Origin: an uncultured Bacilli bacterium
Lineage (GTDB): Bacteria; Bacillota_I; Bacilli_A; RF39; UBA660
NCBI GenBank assembly: GCA_934098745.1
Contig: CAKOPG010000011.1
Location: 1 to 60,914 of the forward strand
Length of the DNA: 60,914 bases
Direction of reading: 5' to 3'
Both the position numbers and the translations under genes were made by a program. Below, piece after piece: positions 43,818 to 51,605 of the stretch (within the stretch, counting starts at the first letter, position 1; every line of letters begins with the position of its first letter). The notes beneath the pieces were generated by a model, which was given only the letters and a program-made list of their open reading frames with translations, did not search any database and was not told the DNA's origin.

Positions 43818-44584
43818 CTTTTTATTCTTTTTTTTATCTTTTCATGCCAAATACTTAACTCTTCCTGACATTCATCTATCGTTTCTGGTTTATCGATATT
43901 AAAATCTATTCCTACTTGATTATTTAAAAAATTAATTGATGATTTAAAGTTAGTTATCATGCGTTTTTGATTAGTAGCTGGAACAATTACATCTCCCGGT
44001 TCAAAATCAATTGGTTTAATCATGTTATTATGGGTAATTACAAAGTTTCTTAAATGAGCATCACCATAAATTATTTCATTTACTGCTAATTCGCGAATTA
44101 TTTCAAGTACTTTTAAATAATATTCTGTTGGTATAATCTCTCTCTTACTTATTATCGTATCTGCTACGGTTTTAGCATCTTCATAGAAAGTTATTACTTG
44201 TCCAACAACACTACTTCCAATAGTAACTATTCCTAAAGGAAAGTCAGCTAAAGATATCTTGTTTTGTTTACTTAGAAGTTTTGATATTAATACCGCATCA
44301 CTATCATGACAAACAAATTGTTCTGCCATTTTTCCCCCAATACGTAAGTGTGATACATCTTTATATATTCTTAAAGCCAAACTACTACTAAATGTTGTAT
44401 GATATAAATAAATTCCCTCTCCATCCGGAGTATTTGGTTTAAACATATGATTATTATCCGTCTTTGATTCTGTAATAAATGCTCCAAGATTGTCACGAAA
44501 ATCTCTAAAATCATCACAATGAAGATTAATTATATTATCTATACATAATCCACTTCTACATGTAAATCCATGCATTTTTTCCAT
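43802..44584 (-). CDS. Protein kinase-like (aminoglycoside phosphotransferase/RIO-type) protein
   Basis: 260 residues. The catalytic loop reads IIYGDAHLRNFVI, with the Asp of an HxD-type motif, and a metal-binding DFEPGD follows about 18 residues on. These match the kinase-like fold. The N-terminal lobe is short and not clearly recognisable, and a Lys-Glu pair is hard to assign. Cysteines early on (FTCRSGLCIDN) are odd for the family. The substrate is unknown. It lies 14 bases after ackA and may share its transcript. Confidence 0.6.
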   Translation of the reverse strand: MEKMHGFTCRSGLCIDNIINLHCDDFRDFRDNLGAFITESKTDNNHMFKPNTPDGEGIYLYHTTFSSSLALRIYKDVSHLRIGGKMAEQFVCHDSDAVLISKLLSKQNKISLADFPLGIVTIGSSVVGQVITFYEDAKTVADTIISKREIIPTEYYLKVLEIIRELAVNEIIYGDAHLRNFVITHNNMIKPIDFEPGDVIVPATNQKRMITNFKSSINFLNNQVGIDFNIDKPETIDECQEELSIWHEKIKKRIKSRKEA

Positions 44585-44598
44585 TTTATCACCAAATT

Positions 44599-45873
44599 TT
44601 ACTTCTCTAATCTTCTTACTTTTAAAGTATTATTTTTCTTCGTATATCCTAATAAATCCATCATATCATCTAAAATAATAATTTCTTCATTCGTCGGTTC
44701 AACATATACCTTAATTTGTGAATCATCCGTACTAATTAAACCACCTTTTTGTGGTAAATAACCAGCTATATGAGAATTTTCTTCTTCTTTTATCTTAATA
44801 TTTAAAGAATATAATTTATCTATTATATCTTTTCTTATTTTTGGAGAATTTTCTCCAATACCAGCGGTAAAAATAATGCCATCGATTTCTTTATCTTTAC
44901 CTGTATATTGTTTTAACATATTATGATATGTCACAATATAACTTGCTACTTGATTTTCAAACTTATTTAAAGCTAATGTTGCTAACTTATCTCCTTTTTC
45001 TACTAAAGCTAAAATATCACGTACATCATTAACTCCCGTTAATCCTATAAAACCACTATTAAAGTTTAATTCGTTAAATACTTCTTCTAAACTCATTCCT
45101 TTAGATTCAACTAAATATCTAACTATTTCTGGATCTATACTACCGGAACGAGTACCCATCATAAGTCCATCTAATGGCGTAAAGCCCATTGTCGTATCTA
45201 ATGATTTACCATTACATACAGCACACATACTAGCGCCACTTCCTAAATGGCACACGATTAAATTTACATCTTCTTTACCAAGTTTTTCTTGCATTGTTCT
45301 AGTAATGTAAGTATAACTTAAACCATGAAAACCATATTTTCTAATATTATATTCTGAAGAATACTTATAGGGAATGGGATATAAATAGTTCTCTTCTGGC
45401 ATACTTTGATGAAATCCGGTATCAAAAGAACCTGTTTGTGGTACTTCTGGATGCATTTCTCTAATAGCTTCAATAATTGATAACTCCCCCGGAATATGTA
45501 ATGGTCCAAAACCTAAATCTTTTAATGAAGTAAGATTCTTTATTACTTCATCATCAATAATAACTGAATGATCATAATAAGTTCCCCCAGTTAAAATTCT
45601 ATGTCCTATCCCTTTAATCTCTGATATATCACTAATAACTTTTTTATCAAGCATTTCCTCAAATAATTTAGAAACTGCTGCCTGATGATCACGAAGTGGC
45701 ATAACTTCCTCTATTTTATTACCGTTAAACTTCAACTGAAATATACTATCTTCACAACCCACTTTTTGTATGTTACCTGATGCAATTACTTTTTTATCAT
45801 TTTCTGATACTTCATATAATAAATATTTTAATGATGAACTACCACCATTTAATGCCAAAAACTTTGTAGTCAT
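44599..45873 (-). CDS. ackA: Acetate kinase
   Basis: 424 residues. The ASKHA signatures are present: ALNGGSSSLKYLL, RILTGGTYYDHSV, FDTGFHQSMPEENYLY, CHLGSGASMCAV, TPLDGLMMGTRSG and FTAGIGENSP. It makes ATP and acetate from acetyl phosphate. The enzyme that would supply acetyl phosphate here is PduL (58509-59057), since no pta gene is present. It is slightly longer at the C-terminus than usual. Its promoter is at 45899-45927. Confidence 0.96.
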   Translation of the reverse strand: MTTKFLALNGGSSSLKYLLYEVSENDKKVIASGNIQKVGCEDSIFQLKFNGNKIEEVMPLRDHQAAVSKLFEEMLDKKVISDISEIKGIGHRILTGGTYYDHSVIIDDEVIKNLTSLKDLGFGPLHIPGELSIIEAIREMHPEVPQTGSFDTGFHQSMPEENYLYPIPYKYSSEYNIRKYGFHGLSYTYITRTMQEKLGKEDVNLIVCHLGSGASMCAVCNGKSLDTTMGFTPLDGLMMGTRSGSIDPEIVRYLVESKGMSLEEVFNELNFNSGFIGLTGVNDVRDILALVEKGDKLATLALNKFENQVASYIVTYHNMLKQYTGKDKEIDGIIFTAGIGENSPKIRKDIIDKLYSLNIKIKEEENSHIAGYLPQKGGLISTDDSQIKVYVEPTNEEIIILDDMMDLLGYTKKNNTLKVRRLEK

Positions 45874-45898
45874 AATAACACCTCTTTCTTGACGATGT

Positions 45899-45927
45899 AT
45901 TTTACCATATTATTGTTCGTTTGTCAA
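45899..45927 (-). promoter_or_regulatory. Promoter of ackA
   Basis: TTGACA (45922-45927), 17-base spacer, TAAAAT (45899-45904). Confidence 0.8.
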
Positions 45928-46039
45928 ACATTTTTTTCAAATTGTAGCTTATAATTCAGAAATTCCCTCATTGTTAACAATAAGTGAAATTTTGTTTTAT
46001 TAATTTACCTCAAAATACTAACCCTTTATATCAGATTAG

Positions 46040-46068
46040 CAAAACAAAAGACCAAGCTATCTTGGTCT
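46040..46068 (-). terminator. Terminator of the J-domain gene
   Basis: GACCAAG/CTTGGTC stem around ATAG, then TTTTGTTTT on the minus strand. It includes the stop codon. Confidence 0.8.
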
Positions 46069-47796
46069 AAATTGCGGATTATCCTTATCCCTATCATCTG
46101 GTTTAACACTATATACTAATTGTCTATATAAATTAGCTAAAGAAATAATATTCATCTTATATCTTGCATCATATTTCTCTTCAATATCATAAGGTGTTAA
46201 TTCTCCTACTGGATATACCTTTTGATAAACATCTTGAATTTCATTTATAAGTAATTGTTTTGATAAATTTTTAGTTCCATTACCAAGTGAAGACGTCCCA
46301 TTATGAGCCTGATATAACGTTCTTAATTTTTTAAAACAACTATTAACTGTTTCATCATCATTTCTTTCTTTAGTAGAAATATCATATATTTCACTACACA
46401 TAAGTAATGAATCCATCTCTCTTTTACTAGAAAAGTAATTTACTAAATAGTCGTAATATACTCCAATAGCCTTCTTTTGATAATATCCTAATTCACGATT
46501 TATTTTTTTACTTATTCGTTCTACTTCTCTTAAAGGCATCTTACTAAATTCTTCTCGAATTATCTTTTTATCGCTTTCTTCTTCTCCAAGTTGTGCCTGT
46601 AATTCTCTTACTAAATTTTGATTATAAATAAGCTTACGTATTGTTTCTTTTTTACACTCAATAAAAGTACCTTCTAATATTTTATCCTGTTCCTTACTAC
46701 CCATTGCTAATCCATCATAAGTATTCTTAAATATTCTATATTCTTCTGGATTTTCTAACAATGATATATAATCACTTGTAACTAAGCTTCTTATTAAAGA
46801 TTCAATATATTTAATTTCATCTGAAGTTAAATTCTTAATATCTATTTCATCTACATATTTTATCCCCTTCTGCCATTTAAATTGACAGTCTCTTATCTGG
46901 CCATTTATCTCCGTTACTTCTGTCATTGTTTCTGCTAAAATATGTAATCTTTCATAATCGGCCTTCACTTTTCTTATTCTATTTAAAGCCCCATTAATTT
47001 TAAGCCATTTATGATATTGTTGTTTTTCGATATAAATATCTCTGGCTAAAGTTAAACTATCTGTAATTTTTTTCTTCACACTAAGAATATCTGAAGTAAG
47101 CTCATTTATTCTAAATAATATACTCGTTGTTCCTTGATCACGCCAATTCTTAATCTTATCTAAATAATCTTTATCTTCTAAACGACTATAATATGAAGCA
47201 GCAAAATCTTTAAGAATATCTGTTAATTCTTTCTCATTTTTAGCTTTATCCATTAATTCTAAAACTCTTTGATATTCCTTTTGTTTTTCATCTAAAATAG
47301 CTAACTGTTTATCGCTAAATTTTTCAAAAGCTGAAGCTATCTCGGCAAGTTCACTAATAGACATATCATCTCTTATTTTATTTTTATCTCCTTTAGCTCT
47401 CTCATAAATAGCACTAATTATTTCATAAAAATAAATATTGATTACTTGATTTGTTTTATCTTTATAATCATTTCTTACTCTTGAAAAGGCTATGATATCT
47501 TCTTTTTGTCTTTTTGTATATAGCAATACTTCATATTTTCCCGGTGGATATGTTACCCCCGGAACTCCCAATAAATACCTAAGAATACTATAAGCATTAT
47601 TAATTTCTTGAGAAATTATGACTGCCTCCGCCTCATCTCTTTTACTATTTTTAGGAGTATCCGGATGATACATCATCATTAAATTACGATAAATTTTCTT
47701 AAGTTCACTTTCACTTATATTTTTTTTAAGATATTCCGCCGTTATTTCTTTATCTGTTGGTTCAAAAAATACTTCATAAGCCTGTTTGGCAGTCAT
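46057..47796 (-). CDS. J-domain protein with long coiled-coil region
   Basis: 579 residues. The N-terminal ~75 residues form a divergent J domain, with the essential HPD at residues 44-46 (LMMMYHPDTPKNS), which would stimulate an Hsp70 (DnaK). The remaining 500 residues are highly charged and helical, with long coiled-coil stretches and no zinc-finger or C-terminal DnaJ domains. It is therefore not a general DnaJ but a specialised co-chaperone or scaffold. Cotranscription with the cse60-type gene (14 bases upstream) is likely. Partners are unknown. Confidence 0.8.
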   Translation of the reverse strand: MTAKQAYEVFFEPTDKEITAEYLKKNISESELKKIYRNLMMMYHPDTPKNSKRDEAEAVIISQEINNAYSILRYLLGVPGVTYPPGKYEVLLYTKRQKEDIIAFSRVRNDYKDKTNQVINIYFYEIISAIYERAKGDKNKIRDDMSISELAEIASAFEKFSDKQLAILDEKQKEYQRVLELMDKAKNEKELTDILKDFAASYYSRLEDKDYLDKIKNWRDQGTTSILFRINELTSDILSVKKKITDSLTLARDIYIEKQQYHKWLKINGALNRIRKVKADYERLHILAETMTEVTEINGQIRDCQFKWQKGIKYVDEIDIKNLTSDEIKYIESLIRSLVTSDYISLLENPEEYRIFKNTYDGLAMGSKEQDKILEGTFIECKKETIRKLIYNQNLVRELQAQLGEEESDKKIIREEFSKMPLREVERISKKINRELGYYQKKAIGVYYDYLVNYFSSKREMDSLLMCSEIYDISTKERNDDETVNSCFKKLRTLYQAHNGTSSLGNGTKNLSKQLLINEIQDVYQKVYPVGELTPYDIEEKYDARYKMNIISLANLYRQLVYSVKPDDRDKDNPQFRPR

Positions 47797-47810
47797 AATT
47801 TCCCACTTCC

Positions 47811-47981
47811 TTACTTATACATTACTAAAGCCGAAAAACAATATATTTGTTCCTCGGCATACATTGAAGCCGATACTGAAAATTTAATATCTATAATATC
47901 TGGTTTCTTTTCTTCAATAAATTTACTAATTGACTCCTCTAAATCTTTTTCATGAGATTCATCAAATACTTTCACTTTCAT
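47811..47981 (-). CDS. Cse60-like small sporulation protein
   Basis: 56 residues, ATG at 47981 with GGTGATAAA before it. Sequence KVKVFDESHEKDLEESISKF then DIKFSVSASMYAEEQIYCFSALVMY resembles the Cse60 family, a compartment-specific sporulation protein of Bacillus. An extended -10 (TGATATAAT) lies upstream. It is followed by the J-domain gene at 14 bases. The biochemical role of the family is not known. Confidence 0.75.
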   Translation of the reverse strand: MKVKVFDESHEKDLEESISKFIEEKKPDIIDIKFSVSASMYAEEQIYCFSALVMYK

Positions 47982-48017
47982 TTTATCACCAGTTGCATTA
48001 TATCATAAAATAATTAA

Positions 48018-49241
48018 TTATTTTGTCAATTCTTCTTCAATACGCATTAATTGATTATATTTACAAATACGATCTGTTCTAGACATTGAACCAGTTTTAA
48101 TTTGTCCTAATGATAATCCTACGGCCAAATCAGCGATCGTCGTATCTTCCGTCTCTCCACTACGATGTGATATAACTGTTTTATAACCATGGCTTTTAGC
48201 TAATTCAATCGTTTTAATTGTTTCACTATAAGTACCAATTTGATTTAATTTAAGTAAAATAGCATTTCCTGCTCCCAGGTCGATTCCCTTTTGAAGACAT
48301 TCAATATTAGTAACAAATAAATCATCTCCTACTAATTGAATTTTATCGCCTAATTTCTTGGTAATTAAACTGAATCCTTCCCAATCATTTTCATCTACGG
48401 GATCCTCAATGCTCTCAATTGGATATTTACTTACTAATTCACAATAAAAATCAATTAATTCTTCTGTGGTTAAAGCTTTTCCATCGATCTGATATTTACC
48501 ATCTTTATAAAATTCTGAAGCTGCTACATCAATCGCAATTGCTACATCTTCTCTAGGAACATATCCAGCCTTAGTAATTGCTTCCATAATTACTTCAAAA
48601 CCTTCTTCATTACTCTTAAGATCTGGTGCAAATCCTCCTTCATCACCGACATTTGTATTATATCCTTTTTCTTTTAATACCTTCTTCAAAGTATGAAAGA
48701 CTTCTGCTCCAACACGTATTCTCTCTTTTACAGTCTCTCGCTTAGGAATAATCATAAATTCTTGAAAATCAAGACAGTTATCCGCATGAGCTCCGCCATT
48801 TAAAATATTCATCATAGGGTTTGGTAAAAGCGTCCCTTCACCTACATACTTATATAACGGTAATCCTTTACTATTAGCAGCTGCTTTTAAATTAGCTAAA
48901 GATACTCCCAAAATAGCATTAGCCCCAAGTACTTCCTTATTCTTTGTTCCATCCAATTCTATCATCGTATTATCTAACTCTTCTTGATTGAAAGCTTCCA
49001 TTCCTATTACTTTAGGACGAATAATATTATTGACATTATTAACTGCTTTCATTACCCCCTTACCCATATATCTTTCATCTTTATCACGAAGTTCTAAAGC
49101 TTCTCTTTCTCCAGTAGAAGCTCCAGATGGTACAATAGCTCTTCCAAATGATCCATCCTCTAAAGTAACATCAACCTCTACCGTTGGATTACCTCTAGAA
49201 TCTAATACTTCTCTTGCATGAACATCTTTAATCTTACTCAT
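48018..49241 (-). CDS. eno: Enolase
   Basis: 407 residues, full length but somewhat shorter than the ~430 of Bacillus, with a few loops trimmed. Conserved regions are AREVLDSRGNPTVEV, GASTGEREALELRD, GGAHADNCLDFQEF, VGDEGGFAPDL, IEDPVDENDWEG, GDDLFVTN, LLKLNQIGT and ISHRSGETEDTTIADLAVG. It interconverts 2-phosphoglycerate and phosphoenolpyruvate in glycolysis. It overlaps the phosphoesterase gene by eight bases, and GAGGAAAA gives the start. The other glycolytic genes that usually surround eno are absent. Confidence 0.97.
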   Translation of the reverse strand: MSKIKDVHAREVLDSRGNPTVEVDVTLEDGSFGRAIVPSGASTGEREALELRDKDERYMGKGVMKAVNNVNNIIRPKVIGMEAFNQEELDNTMIELDGTKNKEVLGANAILGVSLANLKAAANSKGLPLYKYVGEGTLLPNPMMNILNGGAHADNCLDFQEFMIIPKRETVKERIRVGAEVFHTLKKVLKEKGYNTNVGDEGGFAPDLKSNEEGFEVIMEAITKAGYVPREDVAIAIDVAASEFYKDGKYQIDGKALTTEELIDFYCELVSKYPIESIEDPVDENDWEGFSLITKKLGDKIQLVGDDLFVTNIECLQKGIDLGAGNAILLKLNQIGTYSETIKTIELAKSHGYKTVISHRSGETEDTTIADLAVGLSLGQIKTGSMSRTDRICKYNQLMRIEEELTK

Positions 49242-50109
49242 AATATTTTCCTCTTTTCTTTGTTATTATTATTTTATTTATATCTATATTATAGATAAAA
49301 TTCAACTTACTAAGTAACTTAGAAGACTTAATAGATAACTTAGTAATTCCACTACTAATTATTAAAGTAATCTTCTTATTATTAACATACTTATCTATTC
49401 TTCCTCTTGCTACTTTTGGAGCTATCCTTTTATTCGGAGCAATAATTCCATAATTACCCTTAAATATCTTATCCATAATTGGTGGCATCATTCCTCCATG
49501 CGTATGTCCTGATAAAATTAAATCATAATCTTTTAATTTATTTATAACCATATCATCCATAACTCTAATTGGAGAATGAATCATCAATACCTTAGGTATA
49601 TTTCTAGGAAGTCTATTAACTAATTTCTTACTATTAATTAAATGTTCTACTAATACTTTATCTGATTCATCTCTAGTAATATTATAATAATAATTATTCG
49701 GAAGCGTTACCCCTCCTATAAAAATATTCTCATCTTTATAATAATCATCATTTAATATATAAATATTCTTAAGATCATTTAACTTATTAAAAAACTTAAA
49801 ATCACTCTCACTAAATACATCATGATTACCTAAAGATATTAAAACCTTAAATCTATCACTTATTGAAGTTAAAAAACTAAGTAATTCTTTTATCTTATAT
49901 TTATTCTTAACAATATCTGGAGTATCTAATAAATCCCCTGTAATTAAAACATAATCAGGATTTGCTAAATATATCATTTCTTTAATCTTTAATAATTTCT
50001 TTTCTTTTGTATAAAGATTAAAATGAATATCTGATAGATGAATTAAAGTAATATCTGTTAAAGCATTCTCATTATAAATTATATCTTCTTTTATTCTAAC
50101 CTTATTCAT
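49234..50109 (-). CDS. Metallophosphoesterase
   Basis: 291 residues. The calcineurin-like set is visible: LIHLSDIHFN, ITGDLLDTPD, SLGNHDVF, MIHSPI and LSGHTHGGMMPP. All metal-coordinating Asp, Asn and His appear kept. No signal peptide; a weakly hydrophobic C-terminal end is present. It belongs to the YaeI/YkuE-type group by overall form. The substrate (lipid phosphate, nucleotide) is not known. It overlaps uppS and eno by eight bases each. Confidence 0.88.
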   Translation of the reverse strand: MNKVRIKEDIIYNENALTDITLIHLSDIHFNLYTKEKKLLKIKEMIYLANPDYVLITGDLLDTPDIVKNKYKIKELLSFLTSISDRFKVLISLGNHDVFSESDFKFFNKLNDLKNIYILNDDYYKDENIFIGGVTLPNNYYYNITRDESDKVLVEHLINSKKLVNRLPRNIPKVLMIHSPIRVMDDMVINKLKDYDLILSGHTHGGMMPPIMDKIFKGNYGIIAPNKRIAPKVARGRIDKYVNNKKITLIISSGITKLSIKSSKLLSKLNFIYNIDINKIIITKKRGKYYE

Positions 50110-50803
50110 CCTTTATACTACCAAACCTACGATCTCTTTTAGTAAATTCTAATAAAGCTTTATCATATTCTTCTTCATTAAAATCTGGAAAATAACATTT
50201 AGGAAAATATAATTCTGCATATGATAATTGCCATAACATAAAATTACTAATACGTACTTCCCCACTAGTTCTAATCATAAAGTCAATATCTGGTAAATCT
50301 TGATATAAATATTTCTTAAAAGTCTCTTCTGTTAAACTAGTTTCCCCATTTTCAATTGCCTTATTAAAAGCATCTACTATCTCAGCTCTTCCTCCATAAT
50401 TAAGACAAATATTTAAAGTTCCTAAAGTATTATCTTTAGTAGCTAACATAAGCTTATTCATCTTATCAATAACATTCTCACTAAGTGGTTCCTTTCTACC
50501 AGAGAAAACTACTCTTATATTTTCTTTATTAAAATAATCTATTCCTTTACTAAATCCTTGAATAAATAATTTCATTAAATAGTCAACTTCTTCTTTAGGT
50601 CTATTAAAATTCTCCGTAGAAAAAGCAAAAACTGATAAGTATTTAGTTCCAGTATTTAAAATATATTTACTAATATTCTTTAAATTATCATATCCGGCTT
50701 TATGTCCTGCCGTCCTCTTTAATCCTCTTTGTTTAGCCCAACGTCCATTACCATCTAAAATAATCGCTACATGGGTTGGTATCTTATATTTTGTATCTTT
50801 CAT
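50102..50803 (-). CDS. uppS: Undecaprenyl diphosphate synthase
   Basis: 233 residues. Typical cis-prenyltransferase motifs are present: HVAIILDGNGRWAKQRG (pyrophosphate-binding Asp), GHKAGYDNL, LSVFAFSTENFNRP, LNICLNYGGRAEI, DIDFMIRTSGEVRISNFMLW and AYAELYF-like AELYFPKCYFPDF. It builds the lipid carrier for peptidoglycan. cdsA and frr, common neighbours, are absent. GAGGAG precedes the start by about ten bases. Confidence 0.96.
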   Translation of the reverse strand: MKDTKYKIPTHVAIILDGNGRWAKQRGLKRTAGHKAGYDNLKNISKYILNTGTKYLSVFAFSTENFNRPKEEVDYLMKLFIQGFSKGIDYFNKENIRVVFSGRKEPLSENVIDKMNKLMLATKDNTLGTLNICLNYGGRAEIVDAFNKAIENGETSLTEETFKKYLYQDLPDIDFMIRTSGEVRISNFMLWQLSYAELYFPKCYFPDFNEEEYDKALLEFTKRDRRFGSIKDE

Positions 50804-50827
50804 GTATGCACTTCTCCTCTATAATTA

Positions 50828-50856
50828 ATTATATTATAAATATTAAAAAGTATCAA
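50828..50856 (-). promoter_or_regulatory. Promoter of the uppS operon
   Basis: TTGATA (50851-50856), 17-base spacer, TATAAT (50828-50833) on the minus strand. The leader is short, about 20 bases. It should drive uppS, the phosphoesterase gene and eno. Confidence 0.65.
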
Positions 50857-50862
50857 GATTTA

Positions 50863-50893
50863 ATTAAAAGAACTTATATCATTATATAAGTCC
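50863..50893 (-). terminator. Terminator of the amidotransferase gene
   Basis: ACTTATAT/ATATAAGT stem around AATG, then TCTTTTAATT on the minus strand. Confidence 0.7.
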
Positions 50894-50911
50894 TTCTATC
50901 TAAATAATTAA

Positions 50912-51505
50912 CTATTTTTTCTTACATACATCTATAAAATAATCAAATATCTTCTTAGAATCTTCATCACTATCATACATATTCTCTGGATGCCACTCTA
51001 CTCCTAAAAAAAACTTACAATTCTTATCTTCTACCGATTCAATAATATAATCATCTATACTATAACTACTAATATCTATTGAAGTCTTCTTAATTGCTGA
51101 TTTATGTCTAGAATTAACCATTATCTTATCTTTATTTACTATTCTATATAATAAACTATCTTCCTTAATAGTAATTAAATGCTTCTTAAAATGATTAGGA
51201 ATATCTAACATAATTCCCTCATGATACATTGCCATCTCCTGCATTCCTAAACATATCCCCAATAATGGCTTATCTCTTTTCTTAATTTCTTTAATTACTT
51301 CATAATTATTCGTATCTATCTCACTACCACCCTGTAATATAAAACCATCGCATATATCTATATAATCTAAAATATTATTATTTCTTATCCCTATAGGAAT
51401 ACCTCCACTCTTCCTAATTGCCTTACTTATATCATTATACATAATATCTACTAATAACCCACTATCTGTTTTATCCTTTCTACCTATTATACCTATAATA
51501 ACCAT
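50912..51505 (-). CDS. Class I glutamine amidotransferase-like (peptidase C26) protein
   Basis: 197 residues. The nucleophile elbow is LLGICLGMQ, the His-Glu pair is in GVEWHPENMY, and the oxyanion segment is DGFILQGGSEID. This matches the gamma-glutamyl-gamma-aminobutyrate hydrolase (PuuD-like) group. The start is weakly defined by GGTGATAAG. The likely substrate, a gamma-glutamyl compound, is inferred. It is downstream of the surface-protein gene, with a terminator between. Confidence 0.85.
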   Translation of the reverse strand: MVIIGIIGRKDKTDSGLLVDIMYNDISKAIRKSGGIPIGIRNNNILDYIDICDGFILQGGSEIDTNNYEVIKEIKKRDKPLLGICLGMQEMAMYHEGIMLDIPNHFKKHLITIKEDSLLYRIVNKDKIMVNSRHKSAIKKTSIDISSYSIDDYIIESVEDKNCKFFLGVEWHPENMYDSDEDSKKIFDYFIDVCKKK

Positions 51506-51540
51506 CTTATCACCATTTAATTATATGTATCTACTATATA

Positions 51541-51568
51541 TAAAAGACTAAATATCTCTATTTAGTCT
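51541..51568 (-). terminator. Terminator of the BspA-like gene
   Basis: AGACTAAATA/TATTTAGTCT stem around GAGA, followed by TTTTATAT on the minus strand. Confidence 0.8.
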
Positions 51569-51572
51569 ATCA

Positions 51573-51598
51573 TTATCCCTAAGGGACTACCGTAATAT
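51573..51598 (+). repeat. Dispersed intergenic repeat, copy 4
   Basis: TTATCCCTAAGGGACTACCG then TAATAT, one base different from copy 3. It lies between the BspA-like stop codon and its terminator. Confidence 0.75.
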
Positions 51599-51605
51599 AT
51601 TAATG

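Noticed and set aside
48988..49221. Open frame antisense to enolase
   Set aside because: Shadow of the strongly conserved eno coding sequence.
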